This document shows positions 1-5,100 of a DNA stretch of 5,361 nucleotides, piece after piece. The stretch comes from an uncultured Eubacteriales bacterium (lineage in GTDB: Bacteria; Bacillota; Clostridia; UMGS1840). Within the stretch, counting starts at the first letter, position 1. Each line of letters opens with the position of its first letter. The notes under the pieces are model-generated. The model saw nothing but the letters and a program-made list of their open reading frames with translations. It was not told where the DNA came from and searched no databases. The position numbers and the translations under genes are program-made. The stretch spans positions 1-5,361 of the forward strand of contig USLP01000122.1 in assembly GCA_900555525.1 (NCBI GenBank), given 5' to 3'.

Positions 1-2
1 AG

Positions 3-98
3 AAAAACAGCGGTTTTTGCAATATTGAGGACAGCGACGGAGTTTTTAATGTTTTTGTTACCCTATGCACACAGAAGTTGAAACCCGATATGGTTTAA
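3..98 (+). CDS. C-terminal fragment of a probable GHKL sensor histidine kinase (5' end outside window)
   Basis: The frame beginning at base 3 is open from the window edge to a TAA at 96-98 and encodes about 31 residues. Its core, GFCNIEDSDGVFNVFVTL, resembles the end of AgrC/GHKL-type kinases, where a 'Y-G-G-x-(5-8)-D-G-x-F-x-V-x-V-x-L' strand pair closes the ATPase fold. The next gene ends in a comparable way (YGGMLYTDETSYKVQISVKIKL). If this is correct, the missing upstream part holds the sensor membrane domain, H-box and ATP-binding boxes, and a LytTR response regulator gene would be expected close by. The fragment is too short for a firm family call. The other two forward frames stop earlier, by base 29 and base 81. 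Confidence 0.5.
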   Translation, partial: KNSGFCNIEDSDGVFNVFVTLCTQKLKPDMV

Positions 99-102
99 AA
101 AG

Positions 103-139
103 TGCAAGTTATGACGTTTTTTTGCAAATTATGGCATTT
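103..139 (+). promoter_or_regulatory. Tandem direct repeat, candidate LytTR-type operator
   Basis: TGCAAGTTATGACGTTT at 103-119 is repeated as TGCAAATTATGGCATTT at 123-139. The copies match at 14 of 17 positions and are offset by 20 bp, about two helical turns, so both would face the same side of the DNA. The second copy ends three bases before the -35 hexamer of the promoter for the gene at 193. Paired direct repeats next to a -35 are the usual layout for LytTR-domain regulators of the AgrA/ComE/VirR kind, and those regulators partner GHKL kinases like the ones on both sides here. That the binding protein is a LytTR regulator is inferred; the repeat itself is plain in the sequence. Confidence 0.6.
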
Positions 140-142
140 ATA

Positions 143-171
143 TTGAAATAAGCGGCGAAATCGTATACAAT
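143..171 (+). promoter_or_regulatory. SigA-type promoter for the degenerate GHKL membrane protein
   Basis: TTGAAA (143-148) and TACAAT (166-171) are separated by 17 bp, close to the SigA consensus. Transcription would begin near 178, giving a leader of only about 15 nt before the TTG start at 193. The direct repeats at 103-139 lie immediately upstream, in a position suited to activation. Confidence 0.65.
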
Positions 172-192
172 AGAGGAAAAGAAGGTGCGGTT

Positions 193-1260
193 TTGGACAT
201 TTTTAATTATATTGTTGTAACATTATACGGATATATAATAACGCTTTTGTTTACAAAAGAAACAAAGGCTTTACGTCATGCCATCGGGCTTTGCGCTCTT
301 TTTTGCGCAAGCGGAATTATTAATCTTGCGCTTTATAAAAGCGTTTCCGCTCAAACGCTCTATATGCTTTATCCCCTGACCGTTCATCTTCCGCTTTTTA
401 TTTATTTTATGCTGTTTTTAAAATCGTCATTTTATGAAACGCTTTTTGCGCTCACAACAGCGTATATGCTTACAGAGCCGAGAAAACAGCTTTGCGAGCT
501 TTTGTCATACGCATTGGGCGGCAATACTTTGGCAATTGTATTTTCGGAAATTTTTGTGTCGGCAGTTCTTCTTTTTCTTATCAAAAAATTTCTGTCGCCG
601 ATTGTTATACGGATTTTCAAATCGGAAAAAAAGGAAGCAAACTACCTTTGCATAATTCCGACCGTCATATACTTAATAACGTATGCGCTTACGGTTTACA
701 GCGATTTCCTCTACCGCTTCCCCGTGATAACAATTCCCGTTTTAACGTCTGTTTTATCGGTGCTTTTCATCTGCTTTCTGCTGTTCTTTTTTGAATATAT
801 ATGCTTTAACGAGGATATTCGGCACGGACGGGAGCTTTTGAATTTACAGCTTATGTCCGCAAAAAAGCTTATTGATTATATGGACAAAAGCGGAACAAGC
901 CTTTGCCAAAACAAAACCGTAAATGCGTTTTTGTGTATGTATCAAAAAGAGGCAAAGCAAAAAAATATAGATTTCGTATGCTTTTCAAACCTAAACGAAA
1001 CGAGCGGCGATATTTCCGAAACGGCAGTAATCATAACGTCTATTCTTGACGATGCCATGGAGCGTGCGAACAGCCGTATCGAATTTGAAATATCGCAGAA
1101 AAACGGTCAGCTGTGCGCTATGGCGCTTTCTGATGCAAAAGGAATATACTCCCCCTCCATGCTCGGCGTCTTAAATTCGATAGCGAAAAAATACGGCGGT
1201 ATGCTCTATACGGACGAAACCTCATACAAGGTTCAAATTTCGGTGAAAATAAAATTATAA
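193..1260 (+). CDS. Polytopic membrane protein with degenerate GHKL (AgrC-like) histidine kinase domain
   Basis: A 355-residue protein. Hydrophobic stretches at about 5-20, 29-48, 57-76, 80-93 (weak), 112-131, 150-168 and 178-205 suggest six or seven membrane segments, as in AgrC-type peptide sensors. The cytoplasmic tail follows the GHKL plan: CQNKTVNAFLCMYQKEAKQK (238-257) matches the conserved 'N-x(3)-N-x-L-L ... A-x(4)-I' lead-in, SILDDAMERA (283-292) sits where the N-box NLLDNAxEA should be, and IAKKYGG (330-336) plus the final strands close the fold. Catalytic parts are missing. Only H211 lies between the last membrane segment and the ATPase and it is not in an R-H-D-x(3)-H context; the dimerisation helices look shortened; both N-box asparagines are lost (S283, D287); no G1 or HGxGL box is visible. 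It is probably not an active kinase, but could bind a signal or partner a kinase such as the one ending at 98. The start is TTG at 193, chosen because GAAGGTG (181-187) lies just upstream and no ATG occurs in frame back to the stop at 112. The direct repeats and promoter at 103-171 suggest control by a LytTR regulator. Confidence 0.8.
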   Translation: MDIFNYIVVTLYGYIITLLFTKETKALRHAIGLCALFCASGIINLALYKSVSAQTLYMLYPLTVHLPLFIYFMLFLKSSFYETLFALTTAYMLTEPRKQLCELLSYALGGNTLAIVFSEIFVSAVLLFLIKKFLSPIVIRIFKSEKKEANYLCIIPTVIYLITYALTVYSDFLYRFPVITIPVLTSVLSVLFICFLLFFFEYICFNEDIRHGRELLNLQLMSAKKLIDYMDKSGTSLCQNKTVNAFLCMYQKEAKQKNIDFVCFSNLNETSGDISETAVIITSILDDAMERANSRIEFEISQKNGQLCAMALSDAKGIYSPSMLGVLNSIAKKYGGMLYTDETSYKVQISVKIKL

Positions 1261-1278
1261 AAAATATTCTGTAAACAC

Positions 1279-1307
1279 TTGACATTTTCGACATAATGTA
1301 TTATAAT
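1279..1307 (+). promoter_or_regulatory. Consensus SigA promoter of the riboswitch-agcS unit
   Basis: TTGACA (1279-1284) and TATAAT (1302-1307) are both perfect hexamers with an ideal 17-bp spacer. Transcription would begin near 1314, so the mRNA has a leader of about 268 nt that carries the glycine riboswitch and terminator. No terminator hairpin is visible between the stop at 1260 and this promoter, so read-through from the membrane-protein gene into the leader is possible. Confidence 0.88.
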
Positions 1308-1352
1308 AGTATCGTTAGTCATTAATATTTGGCTTATATTTCCTTTGAAGCA

Positions 1353-1488
1353 CTCGGAATTGCAGGGCGCAAGACCGTTTGCGGAGGAAACTCTGGAGAA
1401 TTCATTAAGTTGAATACCGAAGGTGCAAGGCTCACAGAAAATCATTTTTTCCGATGTGCGCTCAATCTCTCAGGTAAACAGACAGAGC
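1353..1488 (+). promoter_or_regulatory. Glycine riboswitch (single full aptamer with probable 5' ghost aptamer)
   Basis: The region carries the conserved glycine-aptamer core: CTCTGGAGA (1391-1399), ACCGAAGGTGCAAGG (1416-1430) and TCTCTCAGGTAAACAGACAG (1466-1485). Visible helices are P1, CTCTG (1391-1395) with CAGAG (1483-1487); P2, GAGA (1396-1399) with TCTC (1466-1469); the P3 hairpin, ATTCA (1400-1404) with TGAAT (1411-1415); and a longer P3-type arm whose base includes CACA (1433-1436) with TGTG (1455-1458). Only one such core is present. Upstream, at 1353-1386, CTC can pair with GAG around a CGCAA/TTGCG hairpin (1368-1383), which looks like the vestigial 5' 'ghost' aptamer known from type-2 singlet glycine riboswitches. 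The RNA senses glycine and controls the symporter gene downstream, a well-known pairing for this class. Confidence 0.93.
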
Positions 1489-1528
1489 AAATTTTTTTAA
1501 GAGTAGAATTTGTGTTGCGTTCTCCGGG

Positions 1529-1559
1529 TCTGCCGATATTTTGGCAGATTTATTTTTTT
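1529..1559 (+). terminator. Intrinsic terminator, expression platform of the glycine riboswitch
   Basis: TCTGCC (1529-1534) pairs perfectly with GGCAGA (1543-1548) around an 8-nt loop, followed by the T-rich run TTTATTTTTTT (1549-1559). Three G-U pairs (GGG 1526-1528 with TTT 1549-1551) could lengthen the stem. It lies between the aptamer and the ribosome binding site of the symporter gene, so it works by transcription attenuation. CAGAC (1479-1483), in the 3' part of the aptamer, is complementary to GTCTG (1528-1532) in the terminator's 5' arm. When no glycine is bound this pairing would block the terminator, which points to a switch that turns expression off when glycine is bound. The on/off direction is inferred. 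Confidence 0.88.
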
Positions 1560-1581
1560 ATTGAAGGGAGAAACAAAAAAA

Positions 1582-2970
1582 ATGGACGCACTCTTAAAGA
1601 TTGTTCAGACAATCAATATGTACCTTTCCGACTATATTCTTATCATTCTTCTTATCGGAACGGGTCTCTATTTCAGCATCAAAACAAACTTTGTACAGAT
1701 AAGATGCTTTAAAGAAGGAATGAAAAAGGTTTTCGGCGGAATAACGCTTTTTGCAAAAACGGAAAACGGCGGAATGACTTCGTTTCAGGCTCTCGCAACA
1801 GCTGTTGCGGCACAGGTAGGAACAGGTAATATCGTAGGCGCCTGCGGAGCTATCCTTATAGGCGGCCCCGGTGCAATACTCTGGATGTGGATTATCGCAT
1901 TTTTCGGAATGGCTACAATATATGCCGAAGCGGTTTTGGCACAGAAAACAAGAGTTATTCATGAGGACGGCAGTATTTCGGGCGGTCCCGCATACTACAT
2001 AACACAGGCATTCAAAAATAAATTCGGAAAATTTTTGGCAGGTTTCTTCGCAATCGCTACAATACTCGCCCTCGGATTTTTCGGATGTATGGTACAGTCT
2101 AACTCCATCGGCGAAAGCATTAACACGGCTACGGGTGTTCCCACATGGGTTATAGGCATTGTTGTTTCCGTTATATGCGCATTTGTTTTCTTAAGCGGAA
2201 TCAAAACTCTTGCTTCCATAGTTGAAAAGCTCGTTCCCGTTATGGCAGTTATATATCTTTTGGGCGGTATAATAATTATCGTTGCAAGAATTCAGTATAT
2301 CCCCGAAACTTTCGGTCTTATTTTCAAATATGCGTTCATGCCAAACGCTATAATCGGCGGCGGTATCGGTATGGCTCTTAAGACGGTTATCAGCCAGGGT
2401 GCAAAGAGAGGCTTGTTCTCAAATGAAGCAGGTATGGGTTCAACACCCCACGCTCATGCGCTCGCACATGTTAAAGAACCCCATGAACAGGGTATCACAG
2501 CTATGATTGGCGTATTTATCGATACATTCGTTGTACTTACAATGACTGCACTTGTTGTTATATCAACTCTCTATGCAGGAAAAGGCTTGCTCGCAGGCGG
2601 TACACCCGAAATGCTCCAAAATGTAATTGCCGACTACACAAAGACGAATATGGCACAGCTTGCATTCGGAGAAGTTTTCGGCGGAAAAATCGCAGGCTAC
2701 TTCATCGCTGTCTGCCTGTTCATGTTTGCATTTTCGACAATCCTCGGCTGGAACTTGTTCGGTAAAATAAACATACAGTATTTATTCGGCAAAAAAGCCG
2801 TTACGGTTTATTCGATTATCGCAATCGTATTTGTATTTTTTGGCTCAATGCTTTCGAACGACCTTGTTTGGGAATTGACAGACTTCTTTAATCAGCTTAT
2901 GGTTATCCCCAACGTTCTTGCACTTTTCGCGCTCGGAAAGCTTGTTGCGGACGAAGCGAAAAAACACTAA
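1582..2970 (+). CDS. agcS: Alanine/glycine:cation symporter, AGCS family
   Basis: A 462-residue integral membrane protein of usual AGCS length (about 450-490), importing alanine or glycine with Na+ (or H+). Family signatures run through it: SFQALATAVAAQVGTGNIVG (67-86), GGPGAILWMWIIAFFGMATI (94-113), GGPAYYI (134-140), GAKRGLFSNEAGMGSTPHAH (273-292), and the late membrane helix AFSTILGWNLFG (393-404). About ten to eleven hydrophobic helices are visible and there is no cleavable signal peptide. The start is ATG 1582, preceded by AAGGGAG (1564-1570). The reading frame extends upstream to a TTG at 1510, but that would put coding sequence inside the riboswitch terminator, so it is rejected. The glycine riboswitch in the leader argues that glycine is a physiological substrate, and its layout suggests import is reduced when the cell is glycine-replete. 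The gene appears monocistronic, ending at a strong terminator. The alternative is a mainly alanine-transporting member (AlsT-like); sequence alone does not settle which. Confidence 0.95.
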   Translation: MDALLKIVQTINMYLSDYILIILLIGTGLYFSIKTNFVQIRCFKEGMKKVFGGITLFAKTENGGMTSFQALATAVAAQVGTGNIVGACGAILIGGPGAILWMWIIAFFGMATIYAEAVLAQKTRVIHEDGSISGGPAYYITQAFKNKFGKFLAGFFAIATILALGFFGCMVQSNSIGESINTATGVPTWVIGIVVSVICAFVFLSGIKTLASIVEKLVPVMAVIYLLGGIIIIVARIQYIPETFGLIFKYAFMPNAIIGGGIGMALKTVISQGAKRGLFSNEAGMGSTPHAHALAHVKEPHEQGITAMIGVFIDTFVVLTMTALVVISTLYAGKGLLAGGTPEMLQNVIADYTKTNMAQLAFGEVFGGKIAGYFIAVCLFMFAFSTILGWNLFGKINIQYLFGKKAVTVYSIIAIVFVFFGSMLSNDLVWELTDFFNQLMVIPNVLALFALGKLVADEAKKH

Positions 2971-2981
2971 AAAGCATATCA

Positions 2982-3015
2982 AAAAAAGACGGTTTCAATG
3001 CGAACCGTCTTTTTT
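2982..3015. terminator. Bidirectional intrinsic terminator between convergent agcS and uxuB
   Basis: AAAAAAGACGGTT (2982-2994) is perfectly complementary to AACCGTCTTTTTT (3003-3015) around an 8-nt loop. The A-run on the left and T-run on the right make the hairpin a U-tailed terminator in both directions. It lies 11 bp past the agcS stop and 13 bp past the uxuB stop, so it serves both convergent units. Confidence 0.92.
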
Positions 3016-3028
3016 GTTTACAATAATT

Positions 3029-3850
3029 TTATACTCCGCTGTATGCGTTAAAACCGCCGTCAACAGGGATTACAACGCCGTTTACAAATGAAGATTTTGA
3101 GCTGTCGGCAAGAAAGATAAGCGTTCCCAAAAGTTCTTCGGGTTTTCCGAAGCGTCCCATTGGCGTTTGCGAAAGAATTTTTTCGCTCCTTTGGGTATAT
3201 GTTCCGTCCTCGTTCATAAGAAGCTTATGATTCTGCGCCGTTAAGAAAAATCCCGGTGCAATAGCGTTTACACGGATTCCTACCTTGGAGAAATGAACGG
3301 CAAGCCATGCGGTAAAGTTTGAAACAGCCGCCTTTGCGCCGCTGTATGCGGGAATACGTGTGAGCGGACAAAACGCATTCATAGAGGAAACGTTTATAAT
3401 AACCGCGTCTTTTTTGCCTATCATATCCTGCGCAAAAGCCTGCGTAGGCATAAGCGTTCCCAAAAAGTTAAGATTGAACACAAATTCAACTCCCTTGGGG
3501 TCTAAATCAAAAAACGTCTTTATTTCGCTGTCCTCCAAATCCTTAGGGTCAAAATAATCCTTTGTAGTAGTTCCCTTGGGATTGTTTCCGCCTGCTCCGT
3601 TTATAAGAATATCGCACGTGCCTAACTTTTCGTTTACTTTTTTGCGTGCGTTTTCAAGGCTTTCCTTATCAAGAACATTTGCTTCTACGGCAATTCCGCC
3701 GATTTCGTCAGCCACTTTTTTCGCCGCGTCATAATTCAAATCCAAAACGGCAACGCGCGCGCCGTTTTCGGAAAGCGCATGAGCAAATGCGGAACAAAGA
3801 ACACCTGCGCCGCCTGTTACGACAGCGACTTTATTTTCAAAAATTTTCAT
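3029..3850 (-). CDS. uxuB: D-mannonate oxidoreductase (fructuronate reductase), short-chain dehydrogenase type
   Basis: A 273-residue classical short-chain dehydrogenase/reductase. It has the Rossmann dinucleotide motif TGGAGVLC (12-19), D37 at the end of strand 2 (favouring NAD(H) over NADP(H)), NGAGG (84-88), the catalytic triad S156, Y169, K173 (YSGAK), PG at 199-200 and a C-terminal VDGGF. The last position of the usual TGxxxGxG motif is Cys (VLC), as I recall for the Firmicute YjmF/UxuB group. The expected reaction is the reversible NADH-dependent reduction of D-fructuronate to D-mannonate in the cytoplasm. The substrate is inferred largely from the adjacent uxuA, whose product catalyses the next step; the SDR fold alone would also fit a gluconate-type or other sugar-acid dehydrogenase. 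The unrelated long-chain UxuB of E. coli is not homologous. The start ATG is at 3850, with AAAGGA eight bases upstream on the minus strand (3859-3864). It lies 27 bp behind uxuA with no promoter or terminator evident between them, so co-transcription is likely. Confidence 0.88.
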   Translation of the reverse strand: MKIFENKVAVVTGGAGVLCSAFAHALSENGARVAVLDLNYDAAKKVADEIGGIAVEANVLDKESLENARKKVNEKLGTCDILINGAGGNNPKGTTTKDYFDPKDLEDSEIKTFFDLDPKGVEFVFNLNFLGTLMPTQAFAQDMIGKKDAVIINVSSMNAFCPLTRIPAYSGAKAAVSNFTAWLAVHFSKVGIRVNAIAPGFFLTAQNHKLLMNEDGTYTQRSEKILSQTPMGRFGKPEELLGTLIFLADSSKSSFVNGVVIPVDGGFNAYSGV

Positions 3851-3877
3851 ACTAAAAATCCTTTCTCAAAATTTATT

Positions 3878-4909
3878 TTATAAGCCCTGCCACAGACCGT
3901 TTATATATGCCGCACCGAGAGCTCTGTCATAAAGTCCGTAGCCTGCTTTACCGGTTTCGCCCCAAATCATTCTGCCGTGGTCGGGACGGATATAGCCGTC
4001 AAAGTTATTTTCTTTAAGAATTTTCACAATTTTCACTATGTCGAGCGAGCCGTATTCCGAAAAATGCGCCGTTTCTTCAAAGCTTCCGTCGGGGAAATTC
4101 TTAACGTTTCTTATATGCATGAAGTGTATTCTTCCCTGCTTTACATATTTTTCAACCATATGGGGAATATCGTTTGACGAACAGCAGCCCAATGAGCCTG
4201 TGCAGAACGTAAGTCCGTTATATTCGCTGTCATAAAGCTTCAAAAACCTGTCGATATTCTTTTCGTTTGTTATAATTCTGGGAAGTCCGAAAATGGGATA
4301 AGGCGGATCGTCGGGGTGTATCGCCATTTTTACGCCTGCCTCCTCCGCAACGGGGATAATTTCCGACAAAAAGTAACGCAGATTTTCCCACAAATCCTCC
4401 TCCGTTATTTTTGAATATTCATTGAACAGAGCCTTTAAATCTTCCTTTTTGTAGCTTGTGTCCCAGCCGGGAAGCGAAAGCTCGCCCGTCAGCGGATTCA
4501 TTTTTTCAAGCTGTTCCTTATAGTAAACAAGAGCCTTCGAGCCGTCGAACAGCTCCTTGTCAAGCTGTGTTCTCGTCCAGTCAAAAACGGGCATAAAATT
4601 ATAGCAAATACATTTAATGCCTGCTTTTCCCAAACGTCTTATATTTTCTTTGTAGTTATCGATATACTTCCCACGTGTCGGCTTTCCGAGCTTTATATCC
4701 TCATGAACGGGAACGCTTTCTATCACCTCGAACAGCAGTCCTGCGTCCTCTGTGGTTTTTTTCAAATCCAGGATACTTTCTTCGCTCCATACTTCACCGA
4801 CGGGAACATCATAAACAGCCGTAACTATAGCTTTCATATTGGGTATTTGCCTTATGTATTCTATTTTTACGGGGTCATCATGTCCGTACCAACGAAATGA
4901 CATTTTCAT
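3878..4909 (-). CDS. uxuA: Mannonate dehydratase
   Basis: A 343-residue cytoplasmic enzyme converting D-mannonate to 2-keto-3-deoxy-D-gluconate plus water, a step of glucuronate/galacturonate catabolism. The family N-terminus MKMSFRWYG is intact, as are [13 protein letters not shown] (102-114), MAIHPDDPP (195-203), LTFCTGSLG (233-241), HFMHIRN (262-268) and [13 protein letters not shown] (305-317). The likely metal ligands and active-site residues, by analogy with characterised Firmicute UxuA proteins, are H198, C236, H265 and D310, with H311 beside them; all are present. The length agrees with the shorter Gram-positive form (about 345-360) rather than the 394-residue E. coli form. The start at 4909 is supported by AAAAGGAGG (minus strand, 4919-4927) nine bases upstream; the Met two codons later would be less well spaced. 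It is the first gene of the operon, followed by uxuB. No transporter, isomerase, KDG kinase or regulator gene of the pathway is visible in the window. Confidence 0.96.
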   Translation of the reverse strand: MKMSFRWYGHDDPVKIEYIRQIPNMKAIVTAVYDVPVGEVWSEESILDLKKTTEDAGLLFEVIESVPVHEDIKLGKPTRGKYIDNYKENIRRLGKAGIKCICYNFMPVFDWTRTQLDKELFDGSKALVYYKEQLEKMNPLTGELSLPGWDTSYKKEDLKALFNEYSKITEEDLWENLRYFLSEIIPVAEEAGVKMAIHPDDPPYPIFGLPRIITNEKNIDRFLKLYDSEYNGLTFCTGSLGCCSSNDIPHMVEKYVKQGRIHFMHIRNVKNFPDGSFEETAHFSEYGSLDIVKIVKILKENNFDGYIRPDHGRMIWGETGKAGYGLYDRALGAAYINGLWQGL

Positions 4910-4939
4910 GTTTATTTTCCTCCTTTTGTTCTTTATTAC

Positions 4940-4968
4940 ATATTAACACAAAAACGATGCCGTTACAA
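4940..4968 (-). promoter_or_regulatory. Probable SigA promoter of the uxuA-uxuB operon
   Basis: On the minus strand, TTGTAA (4963-4968) and TAATAT (4940-4945) are 17 bp apart, with a TG one base upstream of the -10 giving an extended -10. Transcription would begin near 4933, about 24 nt before the uxuA start. The spacer contains a short palindrome, AACG-N4-CGTT (4953-4964), which could be part of an operator. That is speculative, as the arms are only four bases. Confidence 0.6.
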
Positions 4969-5026
4969 TTGCTTTTTTTGCTCTAAATATTGCAAATCTT
5001 GCGGTGCATAGATTTAGACATTTATT

Positions 5027-5054
5027 CACATTTCGATTTTTTTCGCATATACTT
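5027..5054 (+). promoter_or_regulatory. Candidate SigK-like sporulation promoter for the collagen-like gene
   Basis: CATATACTT at 5046-5054 resembles the SigK -10 (CATAnnnTA), and CACA at 5027-5030 resembles the SigK -35 (mACm), with a 15-bp spacer. The -10 also fits the related SigE pattern CATACAnT with one mismatch. No convincing SigA promoter was seen for this gene. Predicted transcription starts near 5060. A mother-cell sigma factor fits a collagen-like spore-surface protein, but the motifs are short and AT-rich, so the call is tentative. Confidence 0.42.
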
Positions 5055-5059
5055 TTACC

Positions 5060-5078
5060 GTGAGGCGCAATGTCTCAC
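5060..5078 (+). other. Stem-loop at the predicted 5' end of the collagen-like mRNA
   Basis: GTGAGGC (5060-5066) pairs with GTCTCAC (5072-5078), seven pairs including one G-U, around the 5-nt loop GCAAT. It falls almost exactly at the transcription start predicted from the -10 at 5046-5054 and ends six bases before the ribosome binding region. There is no T-run after it, so it is not a terminator. Hairpins at mRNA 5' ends often protect Gram-positive transcripts from decay; that role here is inferred. Confidence 0.5.
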
Positions 5079-5083
5079 AAAAA

Positions 5084-5098
5084 AGAAAGCGAGTGATC
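5084..5098 (+). promoter_or_regulatory. Unusual extended ribosome binding region of the collagen-like gene
   Basis: AGAAAGCGAGTGATC matches the complement of the 16S rRNA 3' tail (AGAAAGGAGGTGATC) at 12 of 15 positions. The mismatches fall in the core, where GAG of GGAGG is replaced by CGA. It ends two bases before the ATG at 5101. Long pairing on both flanks may compensate for the weak core. It supports ATG 5101 as the start. Confidence 0.55.
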
Positions 5099-5100
5099 TG

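Noticed and set aside
1353..1390. A second complete glycine aptamer, making a tandem riboswitch.
   Set aside because: The conserved core (ACCGAAGG, CTCAGGTAAA) occurs only once; the upstream part is far too short for a full aptamer.
1510..1581. N-terminal extension of the symporter from the TTG at 1510 (24 extra residues).
   Set aside because: It overlaps the riboswitch terminator, lacks a good ribosome binding site and adds residues foreign to the AGCS family. ATG 1582 has AAGGGAG upstream.
1329..1712. A 127-codon open frame on the plus strand covering the riboswitch.
   Set aside because: It lies across a structured RNA leader and then out of frame inside agcS; the protein has no recognisable features.
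2981..3020. Possible small RNA or attachment site at the agcS-uxuB junction.
   Set aside because: The element is fully explained as a bidirectional intrinsic terminator; there are no flanking direct repeats or integrase.
4950..4970. Possible CcpA cre site at the uxuA promoter (TGTAACGG...).
   Set aside because: The central CG is out of register with the cre consensus and the right half-site does not match.
4910..5100. An additional small gene in the divergent intergenic region.
   Set aside because: No start codon with a ribosome binding site and open frame stands out; promoters and leader elements for both flanking genes occupy the space.
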